DNA of 64,000 nt from Euborellia annulipes (GCA_023213315.1 JAKCPI010003052.1:28029-92028); one strand, 5' to 3'; shown: positions 11,581 through 24,146, numbered from the stretch's first letter. The notes: generated by a model from the letters alone, not told the origin. Numbers and translations are program-made.

Positions 11581-12171
11581 TAGGGCATATGACTTTGGCT
11601 GTTTAATCAAAATAAGTATTAGTGATATAGATTAAGTGGTTGTTCCTTACAGGCAGAAGTTGGACAAAATGAGGGAAGCATCGTGCCTGGAGGACGACAC
11701 TAACGAGTAAAATTAAATGAACGATGAAAAAAGACAATTAATTTATCTGTTTCCGTTTAGGCGTTTTAACTTGATTGATTATATTATATAAACTCAAAAG
11801 ATTCCTTTTGACCTTGATTAAACAAAAAAAAAAAAAAAAATGTGATCTATCATCCAACACTGTACCACATAAAGACGCAAATTTATTCGTTTTTTTTTTT
11901 TTTTAACATCTCTCCTCTCACCTACGGGAAATGTTCCTGGGGCTCTGAAATCTGCCCAAAAATCGTCACAAAATTTTGTATTTTTTCTTTACAGTAATTC
12001 GTTACACCAAATAGCAAATTAGTTTTGGTTAAATGGCATTGAAAAGAATTAGCTGGAAAATTTTGTGTTTTATTCGACTCCATCATATCAAAAAAATAAA
12101 ATTATTCTTTGGGATAACAGGAAAAAAAATTTCATGTGACTTTAGATTCATTATTCTTTTGAAGTAGAATT

Positions 12172-12442
12172 TTTTTTTTTTAAACATTCACTCTTTTTTC
12201 TCATTCACACTCACACTCACACACACATTCAGACAGTCAGTCTTTTCGGCAACTTAGGCCATTTAAGACTTTTAACGATACTCAGTATTTTTTAATATAT
12301 CTATTGGGGGTCCAGGCATTTCTATTTAAGTCATTTGGTATCCAAATGCCTTAAATAAAATTATCGGACTGCCTGGGGTCCGAACCCGCGACGTTTGGTA
12401 TAGAAGGTAGGCACGCTACCAACTACTCCAAGCCCCGTGGGC
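12172..12442 (-). repeat. tRNA-derived SINE with 13-bp target duplication
   Basis: Complete copy on the minus strand flanked by TTGAAGTAGAATT at 12159-12171 and 12443-12455. The head begins GCCCACGGGGCTTGGAGTAG and has the B-box-like GGGTTCGGACCCC; the tail is a CA/ACTC-rich stretch plus a T-run (A-tail on the minus strand). Target duplication and A-tail show LINE-driven retroposition. Confidence 0.9.
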
Positions 12443-12633
12443 TTGAAGTAGAATTAATAAAAAGAGAATGCAATCAATAGTAACAAAAAGCATTTATTTT
12501 TGGAGCCAAGTTTTTTAACGCGGCTTCCGCGGGGTGAATTGGGAGAAAATGTAACGTAACAAAAACACCTTCCTAACAAAAATGCGTTGTCGGCGCCCGA
12601 GCGACAACAGAGGTTTGCTTTTTAAATAAATTA

Positions 12634-13224
12634 GGCCCTCAGGCTTGGTGTAGTAGCTAGCGTGCTGACCTTGTGTACGAAGGGTCGCGGGTTCTGATCC
12701 CGATGATTGTATTCAAGCCATTTGGATACCAAATGGCTTAAATAAGAATGCCTGGACCCCAAATATATATATAAATAATGGTTATCGTATAAATTCTTAT
12801 ATGACCTAAGCAGTAGCTTATCCAGGTGGGGGCGAAGGGAGGCGCTCGCCCCCCCCCCCCCCGCCCCAGGCGGAGCATGACTTTGGCGCCCCTCGATACC
12901 GACATAGGCGCTCTATTGCATTCGGCTTTACGGCTTTTTCATAATAAATTCATTTTATATCACAAATCCGGAGAAAAATTACAAAAAATGCTCGAACGAT
13001 TCGAAAGATTCAAATAGTCAAAAACAAAAAAGGTCAAATGAGATTCGTATAGCCTACTAAAAAAAAGCTCGAAAGAAAACGGCGCCCCAGTTGAGCTTTG
13101 CCCCCCTCAAAGACTAGTTACGCTGCTGGGCCTACCTACGGGTAGGTAGGCGTAATTTGCCGAAAAGACTGGGCATGTGTGTGTGAGTGGGAAAAAAGTG
13201 TGAGTGTTTTTAAAAATATTTTGT
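12634..13224 (+). repeat. tRNA-derived SINE split by a later hAT-type insertion
   Basis: The SINE runs 12634-12810 and continues at 13129 (GGCCTA..., TTTGCCGAAAAGACTGG, GT-rich tail). The interruption is the MITE at 12811-13128. An additional GGTAGGTAGG stretch lies after the junction. Confidence 0.8.
12811..13128. mobile_element. hAT-type MITE inside a SINE
   Basis: Ends CAGTAGCTTATCCAGG and, on the other strand, CAGCAGCGTAACTAGT. Flanking octamers GACCTAAG and GGCCTACC match at five positions and correspond to GGCCTAAG in intact SINE copies, so they look like a decayed 8-bp duplication. A C-run of about 14 lies 30 bp from the left end. Related to the element at 27686-27944 (shared GGCGCTCTA and GTTGAGCTTTGCCCCC). 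Confidence 0.75.
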
Positions 13225-13336
13225 AGGGTAAATAAAATATTAATATTTCCATGTCGATGTAACTAAGACGAGTTGATTGCATCTTCGGTGAATTGAGTAA
13301 TGGTTAATTCCAGGAGGAGTGGCTGAATATATATTG

Positions 13337-13714
13337 AGTAGTGAGGGTATCCAGGCAGCCAGAAAAACAATAAAGAAAATTAAATTTGTCTTTATTTATT
13401 TCATATACTTTTGTCTACGTTTCGGCCGATATTCGGCCTTCATCAGGACAAATGTTATTTGCCTCGAGCTATAAGCCCTTGGCAACTCCTGACAATGTGT
13501 TTGAGTGAACATTCGTCGGATGGCATGACTTCTGGTTCAATAGTGATCACATTGTCAGGAGTTGCCAAGGGCCTGTATAAGCTCGAGGCAATAACATTTG
13601 TCCTGATGAAGGCCGGAATATCGGCCGAAACGTAGACAAAAGTATATGAAATAAATAAAGACAAATTTAATTTTCTTTATTGTTTTTCTGGCTGCCTGGA
13701 TACCCTCACTACTT
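13337..13714. repeat. fold-back element, near-perfect palindrome
   Basis: Arms of about 165 bp start AGTAGTGAGGGTATCCAGG and pair with the block ending at 13714; the loop is near 13515-13545. The right arm has CTGATGA (13603-13609), the stem GGCC...GGCC and GAAACGT (13627-13633). The same family, more decayed, is at 35065-35855. Confidence 0.85.
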
Positions 13715-13955
13715 AATATTTCCAGTTTGTGAAGAAACAAGTTGGAAAAAAGGTCGGGAATTTGAGCCACTCTGTCGATTTGTATCGTTAAAGGGCGTAA
13801 TCAACAATATTTGTTAAATTTAAAAAACAACAAATGAAAAGGAGACAATTGCCTTGAACGAGCCGCCGCCTATCTCCAAGGTTACTCGTTCGTGTAGAAC
13901 TAAAAGTTTTTTTTCAAAGTGTGAGTATCAAATCAGTATAAATTATACAAGCATC

Positions 13956-16900
13956 ATGAACACATCACTTTTACTTTTATCTCTCCTCTCTCTGATCTTT
14001 TCGAGATGCGATGCATTACGGATTTTAAGTATTATGCACACCCCATCACCTAGTCATCATATTTTTAATCGAGTACTCAATTTAGAATTAGTCAATAGGG
14101 GACATCATGTGAGTAATAATATTATACAGGGTGTCCGGTAAAGAATGGATAACCTTGAAATGTCTTATAGTATAACTTATGGCCGTTAGAAAAAAATTGA
14201 AAAAAATATATCATAAGTAGTACCTAAGATATGATTTTTTTAAAAGAAAGGTCTAATTTTTTTACCTTGTTTTACTTTTATGAACACTACGATCAGAAAT
14301 GAATGGATTCCATCGGTTTGTTGTTATTTTATTGTTATACACGAACTATGCTAATAGATAAACAGTGAATAGTATGACTAGCTATTGCACTTTTTTATTA
14401 AAAAATTGAATCAGTGTTAAAACGACCACCTGGCTATTTTATTGGATTTGCTAATTTTTTAATAAAAAAGTGCAATAGCTAGTCATACTATTCACTGTTT
14501 ATCTATTAGCATAGTTCGTGTATAATAATAAAATAACAACAAACCGATGGAATCCATTCATTTCTGATCGTAGTGTTCATAAAAGTAAAACAAGGTAAAA
14601 AATTAGACCTTTCTTTTAAAAATCATATCTTAGGTACTACTTATGATATATTTTTTTTCAATTTTTTTTCTGAACGGCCATAAGTTATACTATAAGACAT
14701 TTCAAGGTTATCCATTCTTTACCGGACATCCTGTATTTAATTTAATAAACAAGCCTCTTTTAATCAATATTTTAAATCGTCTATTGAGAATCGCCTCATA
14801 TCTTGCTGATTCTATTGATTTATTAATATTTGTTTAACTTGTGTAAATTTAGCTAGAGAATTGTAAAAACTCAAAAGTCAAGTTCGGATCCCAGACAGTT
14901 AAATACATTGTTGAACAACTCTTATATAGTAAATATATTCACAGTATGAGATGACCAGGTACATAATCATTATATTTATTATATTATTATATGAGTTGTT
15001 CAACAATGTATAAAATTCACTAAGACACTTTAACAATGACTTTTCGCCAGCACTGAGGATGGTTCAAACACGGAACCGAAACGTCAGCTGTGTGAATTAA
15101 ATGAATAAAGAAATAATCTTAGCTGCATCTCTCATTTCTGCCTTATTATTAATATTATTTTTTTATTGTGAAAGAGAATTTCGATATGTATATATAATAT
15201 TCTTGAATGCCCAAATTCAATGATTCCTCTCTTTACTTACATAATATGAGAATTATCTCTTTCAAAAAAGATATCTCTAACACTCACTGGTTAAAATAAT
15301 CTCTAAAGAGATAATAATTCATTGATAAAACACTTTGACCATTATGCTTTATTAAATTCTTAATTTTCTTATAAAAAAATAATTATATTGATTAAGTCTA
15401 GTGATTTTAAAGAATTGATATATATATTAATAGGTTTATTTATAAATGCCTTTCTCCATATACGGTATAGTAGAAAAGGGGGATGGGCCTTTCTATCAAC
15501 CAGGAGAATTGTAGGGCTGGAGACGATCTCGTCTACCTGCTACTAAGTTTTTGAATAAGTAGAAGGCTTTAACTATCTTGATTCTCAAGTGAATAGCAGG
15601 GGAGGAGATAAAAACCAAGCCAACCCGAATGCTACCTCGGTCCGGGCGGATGGCGACGACTTATCGAGGAAGACAAAGCTCTACCCTTAGCTGTAGCGCT
15701 GCAGATGGTGATAACTGTTTAATAGACGAAACAGCGCAAGAAATATATCATAGATACACAGAGATACAACCAGAGGTTTACTTTGCTTAAAACCTTTTTG
15801 CAGATTGAGATGCAAGGTGAAGAAATAAAATAAAATTTTTATTTTTCAGGATTTATTAGTGCTGACAACCAACTGCAGTACATTGGTTTCGGTTACATTG
15901 AACCATCTTCAGGTCTGTAAAAATTAGACAATTATTACAATGAAAGCAAAGCACCCAATATCGGTCATTTTTTAAGGATATTAACAAAAAACTCACCATC
16001 AAATCATATGTTTTGTGTTTAGAATATAGCGAAATCATTTCATAAAACATTAGAATAAATTTCAATGCCCGGTTGGTAAAAAATTGCTAGAAGTTATCCC
16101 TATCGTGAAATATATATGTATTAAGTTATAAAATTAAATGCTCGAATCTGATATAGGGCCTGAATAAAATAAATATAATAAATATTTAAGCATTTAATTT
16201 TATAATTTTATACATATATATTTCACGATCGGGAGTCTTTTAGCAATTTTTTACCAACCGGGCATTGAAATTTATTCTAATGTTTTATGAATTGATTTCG
16301 CTGTATTCTAAATACGAAACAGGATTTGGTGGTGAATTTTTTTGTTAATATCCTTAAAAAATGACCGATATTGGGTGTCGTGCTTGCATTGTAATAATTG
16401 TCTAATTTTTACAGACCTGAAGATGGTTCAATGTAACTGAAACCAATGAACTGCAGTTGGTTGTCAGCACTAATAAATCCTGACAAATAAAAATTTTATT
16501 TTATTTCTTTACCTTGCATCTCAATCTCCAAAAAGGTTTTAAGCAAAGTAAACCTCTAGTAAAAGAATTAGATTTTCTGTTTAACTGTAGTTTATTTGTA
16601 AAAATAAATAAACCACAGTTAAACAGAAAATCTAATTCTTTACTAATGATAACAACTGTGAAAGCCTAAACTCCAAAAAAAGTAAACCTCTGGTTGTACG
16701 ATGGGCAGAACTTGCTTAGAAATTGTACTTCCTCTTAGACAGCACATATTGTTTTGAGGAATTCAAAAATTGCATTCTTCTACAGTTGTGGATGGCGGGG
16801 TTGTGGTAGTGGGCGGCCAGCTCGGTTCTGATTTCAATTCAGATTTAAGACGTTGTGTGATTGAATTTCTACCTGAAGAAGGCCACTAAAACTTTATAAA

Positions 16901-19900
16901 ATAACAAGTATTTTTATTTAACTGTAAGCTTTAACTCCCAAAATTTGATTGTTCCAGGTAACTGTCATCTCAGCTGATCCTGAAAAGCATCCGCCACCAA
17001 AGAATTATAGACATTTCGTGATAGAAGACATTTATTGGGTTCAAGATCAATTTGAATATGAACCAGCTGGAACAATCTCACCTTTTGAAAGCAATCAACT
17101 CTTTTTTGATTGGGTCGATTTTATTTGTAATCGAGTTGTCAAATCATCTGCAATCAGACAAGTTCGTGAATTGGCTAAAAATGAAACGTTTGATTTAATT
17201 ATCTATGAAATGGCACTCCAGGAATGCAGTTTAGGTAACGATAATTTTTTTACTTCTTCAGATAAACTAAACTACCTAAGGTATGGTGAGAAAAACTCGT
17301 TCAATGGCATGCTTACATTTATTTTTCCTGCTTGTATCAAATTGATTTTATACACTCTTATATAATATTCGAATTTGAAGGACAATTTTTCTTTTGTTTA
17401 TTCATTGATTTTTTTTTCAGGTTTAGTGCCTGAGTTCAATTATCCGCCACTTATAGGAATTTCGGCATTTGGATTTGCTCCATGGATCAGTTGGTTTTCA
17501 GGACTTTCTGAAGATCCTGAATATCTTCCGCCCTATGCAGCTAGTTATCTTCCACCTCTGACCTTTTGGCAAAAACTTGAAACTCATTTCTTCAATTGGT
17601 ATACGTTCTTTTATTATAGGTAAGAAATAATGTATCAGTAAAAAAAAAAAATAATTCGATTAGATGTCTAGAACAATGAAAAACACAACGGAGTTTATAT
17701 ACAATATTTATTACTCATATATGAAATGGAACGCTAAATGTTAAGAATAAAATCTCCTACATGTCTATTCTCTAAAAACAGACGTTAAAATTTAAAATAT
17801 ACAAGTATGGTGTTAAAAAGTAATGTAAAAACAATCTGCGTTAAAAAATGCTCTTCAAAATCACTTCCTTGCCTTAAATAGCTATTTTGTAAACAAAGCT
17901 TTAACGCCAAAACGTTAACATTTAGTAAATAGTAGGTGGCTGTAGATATCAGTTGATACAGGACCAAGGGAGTTGGCAGCCAAAGTGAGCCTCTATATTA
18001 AATAAAAACTCTCAGAGTGTTGAGACGTTTCGGCTTTATTCTGCTAATGCCACCATCAGTCAATTAGAGCTGGAAGGTTATTAAAGTTGTTAATTACAAA
18101 TACAAATAAAATATTTTATATAAGATATACAAAAATTTTTACAGTATAAGGGTATAGAGTTGTTATATTAAATATTTCTTTATATACATTATGTGGTATA
18201 TAAATAATTTCTATTTGTATTCTTCCAGTCATTCAATACGTGTGTATTCGCTTGAGTAACAGTTTGCTTTGATAAAATGTTTATTAATTTACAAATATAT
18301 ATTATTCTGTTTTATTATTTTTATTATTATTATTTTTTTATAAAGTGTCATATTTTTTCTCTTTTTCTTTCTTTTAACCTTTTGACCGTATTATGGGATT
18401 TGCTTGTCTATTGTCTTCTCAAATATGTTAAATTAAATAAATAAATATTTATTATCGGCTTCTCACCTCAGTCAGTCACCTAATAATAGAGGTCATTGAT
18501 ATTATAGACCATCTCAGTAATAATATATATTTGTAAATTAATAAACATTTTATCAAAGCAAGCTGTTACTCAAGCGAATACACACGTATTGAATGGTGGA
18601 AGCATACAAATAGAAATTAAATAAAGGAACGTGGCTGTAGCTGATATGTTTAATAGGAAAGAGGGTGCAGCCAAATAATTGGGCCTCTATTCAGTAATGG
18701 ACACTCTTTATTGGGACGTTTCGACTGGGATCAACCCTGCCATCTTCAGCCTTTAAAGAGCATATATAAATTTTATATATACAAAACTCTATTTTGTTTG
18801 CAGCTACGTTTATTTTGTTTATTAGTCACTTCAAGCTGACGTTTCGGTCAGATTTGCTACCTTAGGGCTGAAGTGTGTCAATAGGAGTTTTATTGCTGAG
18901 GATGGTCCCAAACCGAAACGTCGGCTTGAAGTGACTAATAAACGGAATACCAGTAAACGTAGATGCAATCGCTCTACTACAAGATCTATTCAGCTATCCA
19001 CCTCACACCAGAGGCGGCGCGTCCACTAGGCCAACTAGGCGGCCGCCTAGGGCGGCAACCTGGAGAGGGCGGCTAAAAGGAAAAAATAAAAAAAAATTTT
19101 GGTTCCGCAAGCGACAAAAATTTGTGTCTCTAAAATAAAAAATCTGGTGTGACTGGCGCACAGCACACAACTTTCTCTTACCTTCGGTAATCGAAAGTTG
19201 TGTACTGTGCTTGTCACACCAGATTTTTTGTGTCGACATGTATTTAGTTCCCGGCAGTAGGGAATATTTGAATTCAGATGTAAAATTTATAAGTATGGGA
19301 AAATATTTATATTTTGTTACCATGGCAACCATTTCTCCTATCTTTCCTATGAAGCACAAGAGTAAAGTGTGCTTCAAACAATTTTGAGGGCAAAACGAGA
19401 ATATACATTTGAAAGAGCATCTAATAAATAATTGATTTTTGAATTTTAATCAAAATCGTTAGAGCGAATTTTGAGAAAATCGAAAAAAACTGAAAAAGTA
19501 CATCAGTAAAGTACTAGTACTCTTTGGCCGATTTTGATTAAAAGCTTATTTTTCCGGTCCCGGGGGGTGTTTAACTTAAATATAAAATTTCAGCCTCATA
19601 GCTCAATTCCTTCATGCTTAAAATTGAACACAGACACACACACACACACACACACCACACACACACACACACAGACAGACCATGTCGCGAAAACCACTTT
19701 TTTGGATTCAGGGGACCTCAAAACGTGAAGATCCATCAAAATCTCGACATCGAATTTTTGACATGAATCCAATACTTTCTCTCTATATATATATTACATA
19801 TATACATAGGTAAGAGAAAGTAAAAAAAGGTAAAATACTTTTACGGGCGGGAAAAATTTGTTCCGCGGGCGGCACACGGGAAAAAATTTCGGTCCCGGGG

Positions 19901-22900
19901 GCGGCAAAATTTTGTGTCTCTAAAAAAAAAAAAGGTAAAATATTTTTACGGGCGGGAAAAAATTTTGGTTCCGCGAAAAAAAAAAAAAATTTTCGCAGAA
20001 AAATTTTTGAGATCGGGGAAAATTTTAAGGAGGGGGCGGCAAATTAAATTTTTAAAGTTTTTTTTTTGGGGGGGGGCGCAAAAAAATATCTTGCCTAGGG
20101 CGGCAGAATAGCTTGCGCCGGCCCTGCCTCACACTAATAAAATTTCCGTTCAAAGATAGACTCAAATTCAATCGATCAAATCAAATGTATATACACTCTG
20201 TTTTTATCCTAATGGTTTGATTGAAACGGCGTTATTATCGTGTACGATTGTACGATTTGTTTATTTTTCACTAGTCTTCATTCGCACTCACATTGTTCTA
20301 TAATAAAAGCAAGTATGGGTTTAATCAATTTAAAAAGACAGTTGATGAGGAGATACTTCTACAAACGTAAGAGCCAAAAAATACCTTATGTTTGAAGTAA
20401 AAAATGAAGAGAGCCTGAACCAAAAATTGATCATTTCTCATCTGCGTGAAGACGACAAAGGTTCTCAGAATTTTTCCGTCTTTGTGTTGAACAGTTAGTG
20501 CTGAGATCAATCAAATAATCGTTGAGGACACGATTATATTCACCTTTTGCTGGACACAACGATTGCCGTTAACAGCTCTAGCGACAGTCGCTCGGAGTAA
20601 AACAGCTCATAGGAAATACAAAGAAATTGAACGATAGTCGTGAGAGCAAACGCACTTCAAGTCGGGATTATACAACATAGGCAAAGTCTCTTACTTTTAA
20701 TTTGAGCAAATGACTCTATAATTACATATTTTATAGGAGACATATGAACTTTTCTTTGACAATTACACCAGTTGCTCTGAGAATAATTCGCACTCTGTAC
20801 CTCGCTATCATGCCAAAAAATATTTGAATAGTGTTCATGCAAATTTCATTTGTTTATTCTTTGAAAGTAGTAGAATTTAATTGAAATTAAAGCCGTTCGA
20901 TAGGGAAAAAAATGATAAGATATTTTTTTTTCAGATGGGTTCATTTACCAAAAATGGCCCAATATGGAAAAGAACTTTTTGATGAATCTAAAATAAATCG
21001 GGAGGAAATTGTGAAAAATACAAGTTTATTTCTTATTAATACTAATTTGGCCAGAGACACTGCTCGACCTGCATCGCCTGATCTTATCACTATTGGAGGA
21101 ATGCATATTAAGGAGGGGAAACCACTACCGAAGGTAACTAATAAAATTAAAATGAGGACATATGTACAGTGAGGGACAATATTAAGTGCCACCCATGCGT
21201 TTTCTACTTGTGATTATTTCATTGTTTAAAAAAAAAAAAATATTTTATATTTTTTAATGGAAACTTTCATGATTCACCTAACCTTGAAACCTAGAAAATT
21301 TCCAATAAAGATTTTCATTTTCTTTTATAAAAACAATGTCATAATCACAAGTAGAAAACGCATGGGTGGGACTTAATATTGTCCCTCACTGTACATATAA
21401 AAAGTATCAAAAAAACTTTTTTCTTAGAACACCTGATATCTCTCAAAAGATTTACTGGTTAGAAATTTATGTGTGAATGAAAGATTAATGAAATAATATT
21501 AAATTTAAAAAAAAATTTTTTTTTTAATTTTAAAGTTTTTTTTTGAATCTTGATGGGCAGCATTTTTTTTCGAACAAAACAACAGAGTAGAAGGCATCTT
21601 ATGACAAAAATGGATTAGTGATGTTCCCTGTGAACGAAACGGGAATTCACCCAAACAAAGTTTTTCTCTAGAGTAATCATAACCATTCTCGATGAACTGA
21701 CTATATTGGACTGTATTGACCATCCGTAGATTATTGAGATGAACTATAACAACACTAACATCAATTTTTTCCAGGATTTACAAGAGTGGATGGATGAATC
21801 AAAGGAAGGCGTTATATTCTTCTCTCTTGGGACCAATTTACGTTCAGATAAATTGTCCAAGACATTACTCAATATATTTATTGATACTTTTTCTAAACTC
21901 AAAGAACGAGTTTTATGGAAATTTGAAAGTGATCTGCCTGGACTTCCCAAAAATGTTAAAATATCAAAATGGCTACCACAAGGAGATCTTTTAGGTATTG
22001 ATACTTTTTACTTTCTCTTGCCTCTAAGTATGTTAATATATATAGAGAACGTATTGGATTCATGTCAAAGATTCGATGTCGACATTTTGACGGACATACT
22101 CGTTATGAGGTTCCCTGAATCCAAAAAAGTGGTTTTCGCAACATGGTCTGTCTGTGTGTCTGTGAACAAAATATCTCAAGAACAAAATGAGCTAGGAAGT
22201 TGAAATTTTATATTTAAATTAGGCACTCTCATGGGACGTGACACGAAGCTTTTGAACAAAATCGGCCAAAGAGTACTAGTACTTTACTGATGTATTTTTT
22301 CAGTGTTTTTCGATCCAATATTGATTAAAATTCATAAATCAATCAATTTTTAGATGCTCTTTAAAATGTATATTCTCATTTTGCCATTGAAATCTTCTGA
22401 AGGCCACTTTACTCTTGTTCTTCATAGGAAAGATAGGAGAAATGGTTCCCATGGTAACAATAACAAAATATGAATATTTTTCTGTTTATAAATTTTACAT
22501 CGCCCACGGGGCTTGGAGTAGTTGGTAGCATGTCTACCTTCTATACCGAACGTCGCGGGTTCGGACCCCAGGCAGTCCGATAATTTTATTTAAGGCATTT
22601 GGATACAAAATGACTTAAATAAAAATGCCTGGACCCCTAATATGTATAATAATCATTAACGGATATCGTTTAAAGTCTTAAATGGCCTAAGTTGCCGAAA
22701 AGACTGTGTGAATGAATGTGTGAATGTTAGTGTGAATAAGAAAAAAAAATTTTTACATCCTGAAAATCGAATGTACAGTACTGTCGGAAATTAAATACAT
22801 GTCGACACAAAAAAATCTGGTGTGACAAGCACAGTACACAACATTCGTTACCGAAGGTAAGAGAAAGTTGTGCTGTTTCGAAAATTCTTGTAAAGAACTA

Positions 22901-23790
22901 AAAGGAGAAAACCCCAAGAATCAACAGCTAATTCAATCATTGAAGCCAAGGGTGAAGAAAGTCATTAATTCTTCTTTTACTTAAACAATCTAATTATCTC
23001 CATTTAGGCTAAGACCCTAAGAAAACAAGAAATGCGTTTTCATATGAACTTCAAAGATTCACAATTAATTAAGAAAACACCGCCTGTATTCTGTACGATT
23101 TTAGATAAGCAAGTTTAAAACTAAATATCATTTTAATAATATCACTTATAGAAATGAGACAATGTTTCTCAATTCCGAATCCAATTAATTGATCTTTTCT
23201 AATATTAAAACATTTTGTAATTTCAGCGCATCGAAATATGCGTTTATTCATCACCCATGGCGGGGGAATGAGCACCAACGAAGCTCTCTTCCATGGCGTG
23301 CCTTTAGTTACTATTCCATTCTTTGTCGATCAATCGACAAACTCTGAAAATTTACAAAGGAAAGGAATCTCATTAAGAGTCAATATAAATAATCTTCCTA
23401 TAGAGAAAGATAAACTTTATAATTCAATTCGAAGAGTGATTGATGAACCCAGGTAACATTTGGTAACATATTTGATTTAAAAACAGTATTATTATTTAAA
23501 ATTGATTTTTTAGTTTTAAAGAAAAGGCCTTGAAGCTGCAAGCAATTTATAAAGATGAGCCTCTAAAGCCTTTAGATAAGGCGATCTTTTGGATAGAATA
23601 CGTGGCAAGACACCAAGGAGCAAAACATTTACGATTAAACTCGAGGGAATTGACTTGGTACGAATTGGCGCATCTCGATATTCTCGCCTTCTACCTTATT
23701 GTCTTCCTTAGTATTATTATTTGTCTAAAATTAGTTAAAAATTGTTTTAAAACAAGCAAGAAAATTGACTTAAAAAAGAAAAAATCATAA
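13956..23790 (+). CDS. UDP-glycosyltransferase A, seven exons, complete
   Basis: ER-membrane enzyme that transfers a sugar from UDP-sugar to small lipophilic acceptors. Exons: 13956-14108, 16958-17234, 17421-17619, 20935-21133, 21775-21994, 23227-23452 and 23514-23790; phases 0, 1, 2, 0, 1, 2; total 516 residues, normal for the family. The chosen ATG opens a signal peptide (MNTSLLLLSLLSLIFSRCDA); an in-frame ATG 102 bp upstream would spoil it. HTPSPSHH near residue 28 holds the likely catalytic His. The UGT signature spans FITHGGGMSTNE through GVPLVTIPFFVDQ in exon 6. Near the end LDILAFYLIVFLSIIICLK is the membrane anchor, followed by a Lys-rich cytosolic tail ending KKKKS, as in ER-retained UGTs. 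An AATAAA lies at 23799. Introns 1 and 3 are swollen by repeats. Gene B at 53041 is its tandem paralogue. Confidence 0.95.
14127..14733. mobile_element. Tc1/mariner-type MITE, 607 bp palindrome in UGT A intron 1
   Basis: Arms of nearly 300 bp, ends CAGGGTGTCCGGTAAAG and CAGGATGTCCGGTAAAG, flanked by TA on both sides (14125-14126, 14734-14735). No transposase. It starts only 18 bp after the exon 1 donor. Confidence 0.85.
15766..16698. repeat. large fold-back in UGT A intron 1 plus a small palindrome
   Basis: Arms of about 350 bp: CAGAGGTTTACTTTGCTTAA at the left pairs with the block ending at about 16558. CTGAAGATGGTTCAATGTAA (from 16419) with GAAACC forms the recurring core and has an exact mirror in the left arm. 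Directly after it an 83-bp palindrome (16562-16645) contains TTAGATTTTCTGTTTAACTG and its complement, then ACCTCTGGTTGTA repeats the outer edge. Confidence 0.8.
18000..18970. repeat. cluster of fold-back fragments in UGT A intron 3
   Basis: Contains an inverted repeat at 18225-18615 (CAATACGTGTGTATTCGCTT paired with its complement at about 18575-18595) and three copies of the GAAACGTC core: 18030-18065 (-), 18715-18765 (-) and 18896-18921 (+, CTGAGGATGGTCCC). The block near 18825-18960 is an inverted repeat with arms around GCTGACGTTTCGG and CCGAAACGTCGGC. Confidence 0.6.
19009..20126. mobile_element. hAT-type element, 1.1 kb, carrying a nested Helentron-like INE
   Basis: Left end CAGAGGCGGCGCGTCC, right end (other strand) CAGGGCCGGCGCAAGC, flanked by a perfect 8-bp duplication CCTCACAC (19001-19008, 20127-20134). 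The interior has repeated GGCGGCAAA, GGTAAAATATTTTTACGGGC and homopolymer tracts but no ORF with a domain. The INE at 19139-19821 sits in one of its A-runs. Confidence 0.9.
19139..19821 (-). mobile_element. Helentron-like INE copy (minus orientation)
   Basis: Full-length copy of the window's commonest repeat. It begins with the TCTGGTGTGAC hairpin, carries a CA/CAGA microsatellite near 19630-19680 and ends GGTAAGAGAAAGT. The general structure is described under the copy at 24317-24990. Inserted within a run of A inside the hAT-type element. Confidence 0.85.
20135..20900. other. UGT A intron 3 sequence without recognised repeats
   Basis: Moderately AT-rich, with only short ORFs. No exon, RNA gene or repeat family was recognised. 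Confidence 0.4.
21167..21391. mobile_element. Tc1/mariner-type MITE, 225 bp, in UGT A intron 4
   Basis: Inverted ends CAGTGAGGGACAATATTAAG, flanked by TA at both sides; the arms extend through ACCCATGCGTTTTCTACTTG. Same family as 53277-53487 (UGT B intron 1), 36505-36713 and the half element at 33779-33870. Confidence 0.85.
22010..22876 (+). mobile_element. Helentron-like INE copy in UGT A intron 5, split by a SINE
   Basis: Starts ACTTTCTCTTGCC 15 bp after the exon 5 donor, has the GTCTGTCTGTGTG tract at about 22150 and ends in a shortened hairpin near 22876. The SINE at 22502-22750 interrupts it at TTTTACATC. Confidence 0.85.
22502..22750 (+). repeat. tRNA-derived SINE with 9-bp target duplication
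   Basis: Flanked by TTTTACATC at 22493-22501 and 22751-22759. Head GCCCACGGGGCTTGGAGTAG, B-box-like GGGTTCGGACCCC, body TTGCCGAAAAGACTGTGTG, tail of A. Younger than the INE it interrupts. Confidence 0.9.
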
Positions 23791-23896
23791 TTTGAAGAAA
23801 TAAAATGACATTTTTGACTTGAAATATCAATACAAAAAGTTTATAGCAAAAACAGTGGTGAGATGCAAAGCGTTTCTCATCATTCCGAGATACTGT

Positions 23897-24146
23897 GATA
23901 CTATGTTTAGAAAGAAAGAGGATGCAGCTAATGATTGAGCCTTTATTTAATTATTATAAACACTCTTTAATGAAAAAATAGTTATCATTGTATTATTATC
24001 AATAATAACTATCAAAATTTGAACAATACACTCTTTGAAGGCTGAAGATGGCCGGGTGGTTCCCGGCCGAAACGTTTCGGAGCGATTATAATTATTAAAT
24101 AGAGGCTCAATTATTGGCTGGATCCTCTTTCTTTCTAAACATATCA
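23897..24146. repeat. fold-back element downstream of UGT A
   Basis: Inverted ends TTTAGAAAGAAAGAGGATGC and its near complement at about 24122-24143. CTGAAGA (24042-24048), a stem GGCCGGG...CCCGGCC and GAAACGT (24069-24075) give the clearest hammerhead-like core in the window. Confidence 0.8.

Noticed and set aside
12811..13128. Considered as a Helitron or polymerase III unit because of its GC-rich start
   Set aside because: Inverted CAG...CTG ends with GCGTAACTAG and an 8-bp flank similar to the disrupted SINE sequence fit a hAT MITE better.
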